In this document: one piece after another, positions 50,133 to 63,633 of the stretch
How positions within the stretch are numbered: position 1 is the first letter of the stretch
Layout: every line of letters begins with the position of its first letter
DNA from: Cacajao melanocephalus
Lineage: Eukaryota > Chordata > Mammalia > Primates > Pitheciidae
DNA: 64,000 nt
Direction of reading: 5' to 3'
NCBI GenBank assembly: GCA_963573385.1
Contig: CAUYLG010071768.1
Coordinates: 16,083 to 80,082 of the forward strand
The notes under the pieces: generated by a model
What the model was told of the DNA's origin: nothing
Seen by the model: the letters and a program-made list of their open reading frames with translations, nothing else
Database searches by the model: none
Program-made: the position numbers and the translations under genes

Positions 50133-51266
50133 TAAATTTTCATCTCTGTCTCCAAACTTTCTCAGTAATGCCAGACCTAATTTCTAAGGACATCTATATT
50201 TGTGTGTCTTGCAGGCATCCGAAGTGTTGCTCTATCTCTCTCTCTCTCTCATCACATTTTTATAAATATATTTCTCTTCCTAGATTCCCAATCTGAATGT
50301 AGTATTATCACTCCTCCCACTCAGTGTTGCAATCTCAGAATCCTCTTCCACTTTTCCCATTCTCCCATTGCCTATATTAGGTCACCAAATCCTGACAACT
50401 TTACCTGTAAAATCTGTTCCCATCTTTCCATTCTCTTTTCTACTGCCCCAGATCCTAGTCTCATTATTGTACGTTTATCACTGAAATATCTAACTGCCCC
50501 TGATCCCTTAAACCAGACCAACATACCCATGCATCTCATATCCACCAACAAATAAAGGTAAGGTCTGGATGCCTCTAGGATGTTTACCATTCATTCTCCT
50601 TCCTTCCTTAAGGCACCTTCTCACTTTGATCATGGCTCCAATTTGTCAACTCTTGGGTCCACAAGCCAAGTCTAATGGAGACTTTAATCTTTTGCACTCT
50701 GTTTATTTTTGTTTTTTGACTCTTGGTTATTCTTAACAGATTTTGTCTCAGCTCACCCTTTCAGCTCCTCCCTCTCTGGACTTCCTTGGATATCTACCCT
50801 AGGTCAGGTTCCTGTAACTGGTACCCAGGCTGAACTAACACATATTCCCCAATAGGAGAATGGCTTTTGAAAGGGCTGTCCTAATTTATCTCCCCACCTC
50901 CAGTTTCTCAACTTACAAACCATTCTACATTCCAGTGCCAGAGCATTTTTCCTAAAACGTAGGTCTGATCATGTGTTTCTCCTTTTCATTTTTTTCTGGT
51001 GACTCATCACAGCCTATAGAATAAATTTGGAATTCATGATGGCATTACAATATCTCTGATGTGATGCCACTCTACTTTTTCAGTTTTATCTCACACTATA
51101 CAATCACAACCCCTACTCTTCAGCTTCATTTAGACCACTAATCAAATTCAGCCTACATTTTCCTTTCTCTATGCTGTTGGGTTATACTGCCCTGTCTACC
51201 TCAATGCCCTTTTCTCTCACTTCCAAAATTTGGGATCCTACTTATAATTAAAGGCCCAGCTTTTCT

Positions 51267-51395
51267 TTTATTTTTATTTATTTATTTATTTTTGAGACAG
51301 AGTCTTGCTCTGTCACCAGGTGCCAGGCTGGGGTGCAGTGGCGTGATCTAGGCTCACTGCAACCTCTGCCTCCTGGGTTCAAGCAATTCTCCTGT
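51267..51395 (-). mobile_element. 5'-truncated Alu, antisense
   Basis: Only the 3' ~115 bp of Alu plus a (TTTA)n tail is present. A perfect 17-bp duplication, aaaggcccagcttttct, sits at 51250-51266 and 51396-51412, so truncation occurred during insertion. Confidence 0.95.
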
Positions 51396-51744
51396 AAAGG
51401 CCCAGCTTTTCTATGAAACCTTTCCTGTTTTCTTTCTCCTGTTTCCGTAATTGTTTTGCAGTCAATTGCCTTGACTAGATACTAAGCCTGTTGAGACTAT
51501 GAATAGTATACCATTCACTTATCTTTATTTAGTACAATGCCCTGTACATGGTTACTACTGAATATATATTAATATTATTTAATTAAAATCAGATATATAA
51601 GTTCTAACGTGCTAGATAAAATCTAATCTGCTTTATAATCCTACATCATATTTAGTCACCAAAAATAGCTTAGAATAGAAAAACCAGTCTCCTAATAGTT
51701 CTATATTATTGTAGGGCCACATACAGGGCTGTGCCTATGATGGA

Positions 51745-51980
51745 AAAGCATTCTTCTATGGATTTGGAATCAAGCTCACCCTTGTGTGCCTTTGAATTTG
51801 GTCACAATTTAAAATCACATTTTGGAGACATTTTGATGGTGTGAAGCAACAACATGCTGAGGGATTAAAGGAGGGAAATTTTGATGCAGGCCAGGCCCAG
51901 GTGCGAGGATCAGTTGAGCCCAAGAATTTGAGACCAACCTGGGCAACAAAGCAAGACCCTATTTCTACAAAACAATTTTA
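51745..51980 (+). repeat. Local duplication, second copy (outside MADE1)
   Basis: Partner of 49863-50089. Its right part runs on into a longer Alu than the partner has, so this locus is the likelier source and the MADE1-internal copy the derivative. Confidence 0.8.
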
Positions 51981-52151
51981 AACATTAGCTGGGTGTGCTG
52001 GCAGACATCTGTAGTCCCAGCTACTCAGGAGGCTGAGGCAGGTGGATGCTTGAGCCTGAGAGTTTGAGGCTACAATGAGCTATGATCATGCCACTGCACT
52101 CCAGCCTGGGTGATAGAGTGAGACCCTCTCTCAAAAAAAGAAAAAAAATAA
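51887..52151 (+). mobile_element. Old Alu with internal left-arm deletion, sense
   Basis: Alu text starts 'ggccaggcccaggtg' and skips about 40 bp of the left arm straight to 'gaggatcagttgagcccaag'. It then runs through the right arm to an A-rich tail near 52151. The same left-arm deletion is present in the copy at 50000-50089. Confidence 0.85.
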
Positions 52152-52934
52152 TTAAAACTTGGAGGCAAATCAGGGTTGGTTCACAGGGTTTAGAGGTAGG
52201 TCTGCCTTTATAGCAGGTGTGAGGTGAAGCTGCTAATGCTGGTGAGATGGCTGCTCAAGTTAGCCTGTTTTGAATGCAGCAGAAGGCCAATGTTACAGGG
52301 TTATTTGAAAAAATAATAAATAAAATGAAAGCAGCAAAATACATATTCCAGCATCTGTTTTCAGGAAATCATCCAGTGACTGAAGTCTTTCAAAAATTTT
52401 CTTTAACATTCATGTGCAAATTTCTTCAAAGAAGGCCTTCCAAATGAATCTGATGACAATGTAGGTGTATATTTTAGCTTCTAAGATGTTGGAATGGGAG
52501 ATTTAAAAAATAAGTAAGTTAAGGCCTCTGATTCCCTGCTACTATACCAGGTAAAATATAATTTAATATAATTAGTTTCTGAGTTACCCTGTTTAATCAG
52601 CTTATATAGACTCCTAGGAGCTGTTCTGTACATAATGTGCACCTCACTAAATATGGTATTTGTGATCATTTCTATAAAATGTCAGACATCAGGCCATGTA
52701 TCAGAAGGAAATTATTCTATTATACAATTGTATAGGAAATCCAACCCCCAAGTCTCTGGCCTTTGCCAGGAGACAGGGGGAAAGATTACATGTGTTCATG
52801 TGAGAATATCAAACTTTTTGGAATTGTAAGGAGGCACATTTTGGTCACTGTGTGCATAGCAGGGGAGGGGCTTAAACAACTGACCTGTATCCGTGTCCAA
52901 GAAACAAAGAAGTAATAACGAGCAAACCAAAATT
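52152..52934. other. Unannotated intergenic sequence
   Basis: No gene and no clear repeat recognised. Confidence 0.5.
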
Positions 52935-53262
52935 GACGTGGTCTGGATGAATCTTAAAAACATTATTCTCAGTGAAAGAAGCCAATTCCAAAAGACTACA
53001 CATTGTACAATTCCATTTACATGAGATATCCAGAACAGGCAAATCTACAGGCATAGATTAGCGATTGCCTTGGGCAGTGCATGTGTTGGGGGGGGGCGTT
53101 TGGGAGGACTGAGGGAGGAGTCATAGTTAAGGGATAAATGGGGTGGTGATGGTGATACAACTCTGTGAATATATGAAAAAACCTTGAATTGTACACTTTA
53201 TAATGGTAAGTTGTATTATATATGAATTATATCTCAATAAAACTGTTAAAATTGATGTGGGA
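52935..53262 (+). mobile_element. Old L1 (L1M) 3' end, sense
   Basis: L1M 3' text: 'gatgaatcttaaaaacatta' near 52947, 'ccatttacatgagatatcca' near 53013, 'tgaattgtacactttataat' near 53185 and 'tatctcaataaaactgttaa' near 53229. Confidence 0.8.
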
Positions 53263-54880
53263 GAATATATAAAATGTAAATAAAGCTGATTTTAGGCTTG
53301 CCTGACCAGTGATGCCCAGATATGAAAACAGGTTATTATTTACAGATGTCAAACATGTGTTTCTCAATTTTCATGTAATTAATATTTCGAAAAGGTCATA
53401 AAAAACACAAACCACAAAATAAGAGACACTAGATTTTAATAGCATAATTTTATTCTTGCTTTTGAACTCTATGAAGTTTTTCTCTGAGTGCTCATTACTA
53501 TACCTACGTTTTAGTAACTTACAGGTTGGATAATTACCATTCATGATCTGTTAAGCCATTCTTGAAAATCACTTTGGGGCCTTGACGAACGTAAGAAAGA
53601 AAGTCTGTCGGTCTTTGTTAGAAGCAGATTTTCCAGATTAAATTCAAAGGGCTGGTTTTCAGCATACTATATAAAACTATAGGAGGCATAAGTTTGAGGA
53701 TTCTCAAAGACTATTAGGCTTGACACTTTCCCCAAAAGGAGAAACTGGCACTGGTGTCACCTGGACAGATTTTTTGGGGCTATGCTTTAGCTGCCTGGCT
53801 TCTTGACTCCAGCCCTATAATCATCACACCTGAGCCCAGTAACCTTTATCTCCAGTTAAGTGACCATTACTGGTTATTACTGTTTACAGGTTTTTCTTGT
53901 TGTCTTCTTTTCCTCCACTGGAACCAGTCCTGCTCCTAGTCAGAGAGGATTAAGGAGCAGTACTTAGTAGTTTGGTGGCTTGGCATCAAGCAGACCTATC
54001 CCTGATGGTCCTATTTTGTTCTCACAGACCAGCTGAAGTAACTGGGTATCTTGTGCACCAATTTTATTTGTCTGTGTCTGCCTCTATTTCATGGACTTCA
54101 TCTGATGTGCTGGTTCCTTTAGGACCAGTTCTCTGCCTTGTTTGGCACTGTCTTGCCAGACCTCTTACCGGATTAATCATTTGTTTTTGAATCCCAATCC
54201 CCATGACTGGATTCCTGCTCCATACTTTGAGTCAACCTCTGCCTATTGCCCGCCACCAGATTTTCTGGATTCTGTTTTGTCAGCCTGCCAGGGCATCCAC
54301 TGCTGGATTTTCAGAGTCCGGCAGTTTGCCTACTTATTGCCTACTGTTACGTCCCCAGCCCCCTACTCCATGCTTCACCAGCTTGACCAGACTCTTGTTG
54401 CTGGTGACTAGAGGAACCTTCTTAGCTTTTCTGTCTTGCCCTAATTAGGTTTTCTAAGTTTTTAGGTACCAGGATCCTTGATCCGGCTTTGCCTGTCAAT
54501 GACAGGCACCTGCTTACGTAATATCTCCTAGTTTACCACTAGTCTTTTATTTCCTTGGGCCAACATTTTGGTAAATTCTTGTTTACGCTCTCTTTTCCTT
54601 TGTTTCCTGTGTATAATATGTGAGGAGGAACAGTTTATTCCTTTTAAACAACTCTTGGATTCATCTGTTGCTATTCATTTCCTCTGGGGTCACGCCAGTT
54701 CCAATCCTCACAACTTTATCTAGTTTAAGCTGGAATTCAGTAGTGGTGCCTCAAAGGGTTGCCTCAGAGGATGAGGGAAGCCAAGTGGACATGAGCAGGT
54801 CTCCACTCTCGCACTGATTTGAAACAGGTCATCTACATTTGTATCTGTTGGGGTTCTATGAAGAGTTTTATTTAGAAAAC
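53263..54880. other. Unannotated intergenic sequence
   Basis: The 53.7-54.5 kb part has several overlapping open frames (up to 89 codons) and is richer in C and T, which could mark an old LTR or L2 remnant. No domain, splice structure or family could be recognised. Confidence 0.4.
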
Positions 54881-54891
54881 AATCCTGTACT

Positions 54892-55188
54892 CAGCCTGGC
54901 ACGGTGGCTCATGCCTGTAATCCCAGCACTTTGGGAGGCTGAGGTGGATGGATCACCTGAGGTCACGAGTTCAAGACCAGCCTGGCCAACACGGTGAAAC
55001 CCCGTTCCTACTAAAAATACAAAAATCAGCCGGACATGGTGGTAAATGCCTGTAATCCCAGCTACTGGGGAGACTGAGGCAGGAGGATCACTTGAACCCA
55101 GGTGGTGGAGGTTGCAGTAAGCTGAGATTGCATCACTGTACTCTAGCCTGGGTGACAGAGTGAGGCTCCGTCTCAAAAAAGAAAAAAA
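54892..55188 (+). mobile_element. Alu (AluS-like), sense
   Basis: A full dimer. Flanking duplications aatcctgtact are perfect over 11 bp at 54881-54891 and 55189-55199. Confidence 0.95.
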
Positions 55189-55199
55189 AATCCTGTACT

Positions 55200-56151
<952 letters not shown>

Positions 56152-56159
56152 CAGCACTT

Positions 56160-57693
56160 TGTTTTGAAGTGATCAGAAGCAAACTTCCTCACAAATAAGA
56201 AGTCTTAGGAATATATGAAGACTTTTAAGAAAAAGAATCCTGCACAAAGCTCTGCCTTCAGTATAAGCAGTGACTGGTTTAGTGGCTACAACCTCTAAGT
56301 TTTCAACAACATTAAACTATCTGGTGAAGCTGTAAGTACTGTGCTAATGAAGCTGTGCCGACCTTTCACCATGTGTTTTTAAAAAGTGGACTACTCCTCA
56401 ATTAGATTTTTAATTCTGATGAAAATAGCATCTATTAAAAGTGAATGCCCTTGAGGATCCACATCAGGAAGGAGGAAGCATAAAGGCTACCATGCATTGA
56501 TGACTGTGATGCTGGGTGCAAAGGCCAGGGGAGATTTATCTGTGTATTTTTATTAGGATGGTTGTTTTCATTAGTGCTCTGACTATAAAGTTGCATTGGA
56601 TTTAAGTGGTCTTCCCTAACCATATTTTTCCCGATAAGCCCTGCTACGTTAGGCGTGCAATTCTGCAAAACAGGAGATTCTTCGGTAAAGACAATATGAC
56701 ATTATAGCAGAATGTCTGGCATTTTTTTTTAAATCTGCAGGACATCTAGTCTGGTGTTAGCCATGTATTATATACTTGGTAAATACCTGCTTATTCCTAG
56801 GCATCCTTTAATGCATAAACATTTTGCTGTGACCTTGGAGGTGGTTCTCATGTTTTTCAAATCTGTTTCATCTATGGAAGACTCAGACTGTTTAGAGGAG
56901 AACACACCACAGAAGGGAAACACAGAAAGTCACAGGGATGCTATCAAGATGGTCAGAAATCCTCAGGGGTAATAGATGGCTCTAAGGTCAGTTTAAAGAC
57001 AGGGCCCAGTAGCCTTTTATAGGTCTCTCCCAGGGCTAGCTTTTAAATGCTGATTGGGTGCCACATTCGTGAGAGGCCCGAGGGAGAGACCACAAGGTCA
57101 GAGGTTCTAACATACATTTTTGATATCTCAACTGATGGTGGTAGCCTCCTTCTTTCTTCAGCATTAAAGAAAAGACGTCTTTCCCTCCACCAACCTATTT
57201 GTGTGACCCAGGAGGGTAAAAATAAAGGATTATAGATGCAGAGAGATCAGCTGTAGGACCATAACTGGTGAGGTGCTTGGTTTATAATCAGTGGACAAAG
57301 CGTCCTTACCGAGAGCAGTGGCTCCTTTCCTGTGTTATTTTCTGCCAGGCTAGTGACCCTGAAGCCTGAAGGAAGGGTTTTTGCTTGTTTAAAACTACTG
57401 TTTACATTAACTGGAGCAAAATGCTGAAAAACAAACATTAAGAATTAAGATGGGCTGAGGTAACCACAATAAAGTCAAATGTAAGCTGTATCAGGGACAA
57501 ACTTTTTCACTTTTTGCAGAAAAGATTATGGATCTTTTACATGTACTTCTAACTGGTTATGAAATGTAGATTAACCTGGACTGAGGACAATGAAACTCAA
57601 CCTTACATTCAAAGTAATATCAATCCATTTTCAAGTCTATTTATACACTCCAAACAGAAGTCATTCATATCACAATGGCCTCCCTATTCTGCT
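56160..57693. other. Unannotated intergenic sequence
   Basis: No gene or clear repeat recognised. Small open frames (56435-56668 minus, 56754-56972 plus) have no domain. Confidence 0.5.
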
Positions 57694-57706
57694 CTTCCAC
57701 TTTTTA

Positions 57707-57990
57707 TTTTTTATTTTTATGGAGACAGAGTCTCTCTGTCACCCAGGTTGGAGTACAGTGGCATGATCTCGGCTCACTGCAACTTCTGCCTCCCAGATTC
57801 AAGCCATTGTCCTGCCTCAGCTTCCTGAGTAACACCCATCACCATGCCCTGCTAATTTTTGTATTTTTAGTAGAGACTGGGTTTTTCAGTGTTGGCCAGG
57901 TTGGTCTCACACTCCTAACCTCAGGTGATCTGCCTGCTCTGGCCTCCCAAAGTGCTGGGATTACAGACATGAGCCACCTCACCCAACCCC
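57707..57990 (-). mobile_element. Alu, antisense
   Basis: A reverse-complement dimer with a gap in the middle ('gagtaacacccatcac' near 57827). A perfect 13-bp duplication, cttccacttttta, sits at 57694-57706 and 57991-58003. Confidence 0.95.
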
Positions 57991-58003
57991 CTTCCACTTT
58001 TTA

Positions 58004-58317
<314 letters not shown>

Positions 58318-58389
58318 AAGAAGCTTATTAACTAGGGGCCTTCACCATCTAGAACAGATAAAGATCTGTTCTGCTTCTTCCCCTGCCAA

Positions 58390-58920
58390 CAGACTCCCCA
58401 GCTCCCTGCCAATTTCTTAACCACAGGGCCTCTGCACATGCTGTTGTCATTTCCTTTGCCTGAATGCCCTTCACTGGCCTTATTTGCCTTGTAATTGCTT
58501 AATACATTTTTGTTTAATATCTTTCCCAATAGCCTGGAAACTCCATAAGAGCAAACCACGTCTGTCTTGTTCACCACATTGTACCCATGATGCCTAGCAC
58601 AGTACTAACACTTAGTAAGCTGTTAACAAATGTTAACTTGAATCAGACCCTTAAGACTCAGCTCAAACATCATCTTCTTTGGGAAAGTGTCCCTGAGCCT
58701 CTGACACTCCAATAGTTACCTCTCTCATGTCCTTCAAAGGCTGCCTGCTCACATCCGTTACAGTGCAGTGGAGTTCTTTAATGGTCTGTCTCTCCCAGTA
58801 GGCTCTGAAGTTCTAAAAGCCAGAAACTGTGTCATCTTCATCCTTCTTACTCATGACACTCTGTATCACCTAGTATACTCTAAGGAGCTGAAGAAATGCC
58901 TACCGGGCAGATTATTGAAC
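58390..58920 (+). mobile_element. Two L2 3' fragments in series, sense
   Basis: The first (about 58390-58650) reads 'cagggcctctgcacatgctg' to 'catgatgcctagcacagtac'. The second (about 58650-58910) restarts with 'gactcagctcaaacatcatc' and repeats the 'ctgaagttctaaaagccaga' and 'cacctagta' blocks. The second could be a separate insertion or a duplication. Confidence 0.7.
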
Positions 58921-60384
58921 CATGTTTGCACTTGGAGGGCCCTCAGCTATGGACCACACCTATGGCTCAAACAGGAATTACATACAAGCATTGGCTAAAC
59001 AGGTCACATCTTTCTGAAGCATCCATTTTAACCCAATGTTCCAGGAGAGACATTTATATAAATTGTGTGTGTGTGTGTGTGGTGACTTGAATTCAAAATA
59101 TTCACTAAATGTTACTATAGTCACTAAATTTTAAGTGAAACAGGAACTTCAACATAGCAAATTTACCATGGGTCTCCTTGTCCACCCTGTTTAGGAGCAT
59201 GTATTCCCTCTTCTCTGCTGTCGTTCAGCAGCTTCCCACCTTAGAAGTAGAAAAGTCACGCCTCCATGATTAAAAAGAAAGTTAATGACAATGACAAAGC
59301 TGGAATTAAAAGTCTAGTGGTCTTTTCATTCTACTGCCCAAGTTAGCTGTCTCCTCACACCTATAGCATGGTCAAATGCATCCTAATGCACTCTCAATAA
59401 ATGTGTTCAGATACAAATTCCATTCAGCATATTAAATGTAGGCTGAAGGGGAGAAGGTCAAAAGGAGTCATAGTCTGAAGATATCTTCAGTAATAGGTGT
59501 ACGGCATGTTTATCGATTTCATATTAAATTTACTTTATAGGTAGCTTTCCTAGCATATGTGTTCCTATTCCATGATGGTAGTTCATTCAAATCCTATCTA
59601 CTCCCTCTAATGTTCTCAGTGTGTACCTTTATTTTTAATGGGCATCATTTAAAGAGGATGGGAGAGAAATACAGTGTGGGCACTGTATTTTGTCCTGAGG
59701 ACAAAATGCTAGGTACAACGCAAGGACTAAAGACTATAGTCCCTACAGTGCCCTGCTGCTGCTGCTGCTACACGAAAACACCTAGCATTTGTCTAGGGAT
59801 TTCCATTGACAACAAAGCTTTGACACACATGGTCTTATTCACTCCCCACAACAACTCTAAACTAGTTTGGGAAACTGAGAGTAGCACTCAATTCAATTGC
59901 TAGCTGTATGTGTTTTGGTTAAAGAGCCTAACAACCCCCTAGGGATTATGGGGGCCTGCTGCTTCAACAACCCCGCAGCATAGGAATAAAGGAACAACTG
60001 TATTTCTTCGGTCACAATGTAATCATGGCAACAGAAAGCACCCACTCTTCCCACTCTGACCCACACAGTCAGTCGAGGCAATTAATCAGCATTCCTGGTG
60101 GTTTCCCTATAGGATGCCAGTTCCCTTGCCAATCAAGTCTTTCCACAGAGTGTAGCAGGGCCACACCCCCGGAGAGGCCTCTGGGAGGGAAGGTGCTCTG
60201 GCCCACAGGAGTGAAAGCTGATACACTGGTTGACCCGCCAGTGAAACTTACAGGCGGATCCTCCCGGGCCTCAGTTTCCCTATCTCTAAAATGGGCTACC
60301 CCTCCTTTCTCTTGATTAATTCCCTCCTTGTTCCCGCTGGGCCACTAGGAAGTGAAATCAGCATCTAACCGCAGCTGAAAGTCC
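58921..60384. other. Proximal 5' flank of DIAPH2
   Basis: Mostly unique. It contains a (GT)9 microsatellite near 59064-59081, a small CTG run near 59756, a 9-bp palindrome with a 3-base loop at 59687-59707, and a short MIR-like core ('cctcagtttccctatctcta' near 60270). No gene is supported. Confidence 0.55.
59064..59081 (+). repeat. (GT)n microsatellite
   Basis: About nine GT units. Confidence 0.85.
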
Positions 60385-61170
60385 TCTGTTAGGCGCCAGT
60401 CGCCGCGCCGGGCATGCTCAGTTGCTGGGGCCGGCTCGGCTCCGGGAGTAGGAAGCAGCTTTGCGCGCCGGGGCGGCAGATGCGGGCACTTTGAAGAATC
60501 ACGTGTGTTGAGGCCCTCTTAAAGAGATAGGCACCTACTTTTCCCTCCACCCTAAACACGCCCTGAGGGCGGCGGCGACCGTGGTAATTGCAACTGCTCA
60601 GGGGCAGGGCTTGCCCCAGCGCCGAGTAGTGGCAACGGCGTGGTTGCGTCGGGGGTGCCTGGGAGCCGGTAGTCCCGGGGGCCTGAAATCGGCAGCTTCC
60701 CGGGCAGACATACTCTCCCTCAGGAAGAGGTGCCGCCGAGTCAGCGCGGGGCAGCGTGTGCGCCCCGAGGTGCTTCCTCAGTTGAGGAGAGGTGGGGTTA
60801 CAGGGCACAGGTGACAGGGCCGGAGAAAGATGGAGCAGCCCGGGGCGGCGGCGTCGGGAGCGGGAGGCGGCAGCGAGGAACCCGGTGGGGGCCGGAGCAA
60901 CAAGCGGAGCGCGGGGAACCGGGCCGCCAATGAAGAGGAAACGAAAAACAAACCCAAATTGGTGAGTGCTCCCGCAGCCCCCGCCAGCCTTAGGGACAGG
61001 GAGAGCTCCGGGATCCTCCTGTCGTTGAACACGGGGGCACCCGGGGCCCCCTCCCAAGGGTGACCGCGACCTCGCTGTGCAACTCGGGGAGCCGCTAAAG
61101 GAGTGGCCACGCCGAGGCGCGGAGACGGCGTGGGGGCGGAAGAGCACCCCCTTCTCTACTTAACCCCTTT
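60385..61170 (+). promoter_or_regulatory. DIAPH2: CpG-island promoter and 5'UTR of DIAPH2
   Basis: An abrupt change to GC-rich, CpG-dense sequence in an otherwise AT-rich window, spanning the region just upstream of and across exon 1. I see no TATA box at a useful distance. Visible elements are a palindromic E-box, cacgtg, at 60500-60505 (USF/MYC type), GC-rich ggggcgg near 60470, a KLF-like cacgccc near 60557, and gcgcgcc near 60464. The exact transcription start cannot be placed from sequence alone. It is presumably within about 400 bp upstream of the ATG. Confidence 0.85.
60830..60961 (+). CDS. DIAPH2: DIAPH2 (diaphanous-related formin 2), first coding exon, partial
   Basis: Exon 1 encodes residues 1-44 (MEQPGAAASG...TKNKPKL), which I recognise as the N-terminus of DIAPH2. 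The protein is a formin of roughly 1,100 residues. It nucleates and elongates unbranched actin filaments through FH1/FH2 domains, is held inactive by DID-DAD contact, and is released by Rho GTPases. It is linked to endosome movement, cytokinesis and ovarian function. Only the Gly/Ala/Glu-rich, basic-ending leader before the GTPase-binding region lies here. The ATG has a strong context (A at -3, G at +4), and an in-frame TGA at 60812-60814 rules out upstream extension. The exon ends AAATTG, followed by a consensus donor GTGAGT at 60962, so intron 1 is phase 0. Later exons are beyond the window. Confidence 0.95.
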
Positions 61171-63633
61171 CTCACTCTAAGCCCGGGAGGCGGTGCGGGA
61201 AGGAGAAAGGCCCAGCCCCAACTTGGGGACACCCCGAGTAGTGGGTAGGGCTGTTGTTTGTCTAACTTGTGGGCGCAAACCTTTGCGCGATTCCATTCTC
61301 CTCCCACCTCTTGTCAGTTGCTGTTTTGCCTCCTAACGCGTAGGGTCCGGGGCGGGGGAACCTCCCTCCTTTTTATTCCTAGTCCTTGGGAGCCCACCTA
61401 CAGCCTTGCAAATCATGAAGAACACCATTTAGGCTCCCAGTCTTTCTACTTTACCAGAAATCTCAGGAAGAGGCGCCTACGTGCTTTTTTCCTCCTCCTC
61501 GCCTCTCTCCATGTGCTCTCCCAAGAAACGTTTTTTTGGAAGGGTGGGGGCGCGTGGGAGTTGGAGGCTGGGTGAGGTACCACCAACTGTCGGGTGTGTG
61601 TAATAGGCATAGTCATACAGTACTTCCACTTAGTTGATTAAGAACGCTCAAAAGCAGTAGGCACAAACTGTGCAAATCTCACCGTCCTGATAGTGTGAAC
61701 CGGTGGTAGCAGTCCATTTCCTGCCACTGAATGTGCAGAGGAATGAAATCAATGAGGCCTGGTATTGCATTGGGAAATACTGGAGTTTCCTCAGATCATC
61801 AAAAGAGTTCCGCTTTTTGTAAACTTTCTAATTTGGGTGGTATGATGGGAAAAGGTCTTCCTGTACAAATTCAGCAGATACTCCTTAGAGCTGGATTCTT
61901 AGTCCAGATTGAAGCACAAGCCACATGTTGCATGTATAGATTTCAGTTTTAACTAGCAACTTGATTATAATAGACGAGGAAGAAGAGGGTGACATATAAA
62001 TAAAGCCGTTTCGTATGGCATTTGGCCATTTGGTGTGGATCCAGTACAAAACTGTGGTTTAATCAGTGATTAAAAATTTAAGTAAAAAGTTAACTGATAG
62101 TTTCCACAAATGGTTTAGTACATCTACCAAGCATCTGCCACTTTAATAAGTATGCTTTCGAGAAAAAAACGCTTATCTCTGTTAGTAATAACACCTTGAT
62201 TATATTCTTCTCTTCCCTTTTTAGTCTTTTGTCATGTTTCATCTTTTATGTTTTACTTGCTTTGACAAGGTAACTAGATAGTTAGGAGATAGTATCATTT
62301 TCAGTTTCTGGCTAACTTCACTGTTCCGTGTTGAACATAGCTTGATACGGTAGAACAAGTATTCGAATCCAAGAGTTTGTTAATATTAACACGAATTTTC
62401 TTTTTTTTTTTTTTTTGCTCGGACGTAACTTTTGAGCCTTACGTGATTTTACAAGCAGATGTGTCAGAGTTAACAAAAACAAATTTAGGAAGACGTAGCG
62501 CATTTTAAGGCAAGCACGTTGACCAAACAGTAAGATTTAGTTAACTTTTCAGGAAAGAATTCATCCGGGATTCTTAACAGTTTGCTAGTAAGATAAAACT
62601 TGAGTTAGATGAAATTTTATTATTTTGCGTATTATGTTAATAATCTCTGAACTAGTCCTTAATTTGTGTGTGTATAAGACTGTAAAGGAATTGTGGTATG
62701 GGATTATAAAAGCCATATGGTGATAGAAATTATTTGTGTAGGTGATCTTGGGAGATAGGGGTTCTTAAACTGATGAAATTGTATGAAAATATTTGAGTGT
62801 ATGTGGGTACATTTATTTTTCTGGGCCCCATAGCTCTCATCAGTTTCTCAAAGGCATTCATTACCTATAGAAGAGCAAGAACTGTGGCATTACAAAAGAT
62901 AGAAAGTAAAGGAGAGGACAGATGATTCCACTCTAAGTTACCAGATAGGGAAGAAGGGAAATGGCATTGACCACACAGGTGATTGATATTGAAAGTAATT
63001 ATTCTCGTGGTAAAAAAGAACACAGTGTTTACATAGCTTAGATTAAAATTTCCACTGCATAGGAAAATTAATTTAGTCGCTCTAGTATAGTAGATTCATA
63101 AAGTATAGGGCTTGTCTGGTTCAGTTGTTTTCATTTAGTTCCTTGGAGTTCTGGAGAAACGGAAATGGAAAGCATATTTTCTATAGAGAGGAACTGCTTT
63201 CATTTATATCCTCAACTTTTTAATGAGTATTAGTGAGAACTTTTTCAGAGCGGCATTTCAACACTATAATGACTTCTATTTAAGATTAAATAAAAATTTA
63301 ATGAAATTCACTTCAATTTTCTTCATATAAACATCCTCATAATGACCCTTTCATTTTGATTCTTTTAAAATAAGGCATTCCTGTCTTGGACTCATCACAT
63401 TTTGAATAATGCATTAGTAGTAGAGTTTGGATTTTATGTAACTATTTTGGTTAAGCCCAGATTGCAACATGTCATCAAACAGCATGAATCTCAGATTAAT
63501 TTGTAATTTGATGTCAACCATGGAATGCATTTTGTTAAACGGAGTAGAAGAGAAAGCTCTAGAAGTGTTATGAAGGAACTACATCTTGAATCCCACTTAT
63601 TTAAGGCAGTGACTTAACCATGAAGAGAGGCCA
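60962..63633 (+). other. DIAPH2: DIAPH2 intron 1, proximal part
   Basis: It starts at the gtgagt donor. The first ~200 bp is still CpG-island sequence, then composition falls to AT-rich. No repeat is recognised before the Alu at 63634, and no second exon is seen. The intron continues past the window end. Confidence 0.85.

Larger units (their letters stand above)
49520..51580 (+). mobile_element. L2 fragments, sense, with later insertions
   Basis: Several L2-like blocks in sense orientation: 'gtcactcagtactaaaatct' near 49602, 'cccactcagtgttgcaatct' near 50318, 'aacgtaggtctgatcatgtg' near 50957 and 'tcaattgccttgactagata' near 51462. The block at 49553-49640 and the one at 50275-50360 look like copies of the same L2 part, so at least two fragments or a local duplication are involved. 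A MADE1 and a truncated Alu are inserted. Confidence 0.6.

Noticed and set aside
53750..54450. Cluster of overlapping plus-strand open frames as an unknown gene
   Set aside because: The frames overlap one another, none exceeds 89 codons, there is no domain or consistent splice structure, and the text looks like decayed repeat or unique non-coding sequence.
59687..59707. Palindrome with 9-bp arms and 3-base loop
   Set aside because: This length is expected by chance in 64 kb, and no supporting context was seen.
60389..61147. 252-codon minus-strand open frame over the DIAPH2 promoter
   Set aside because: It starts at GTG, lacks an internal ATG until the last residues, is low in complexity (Pro/Ala/Arg/Gly), and lies in a CpG island where long stop-free frames arise by chance.
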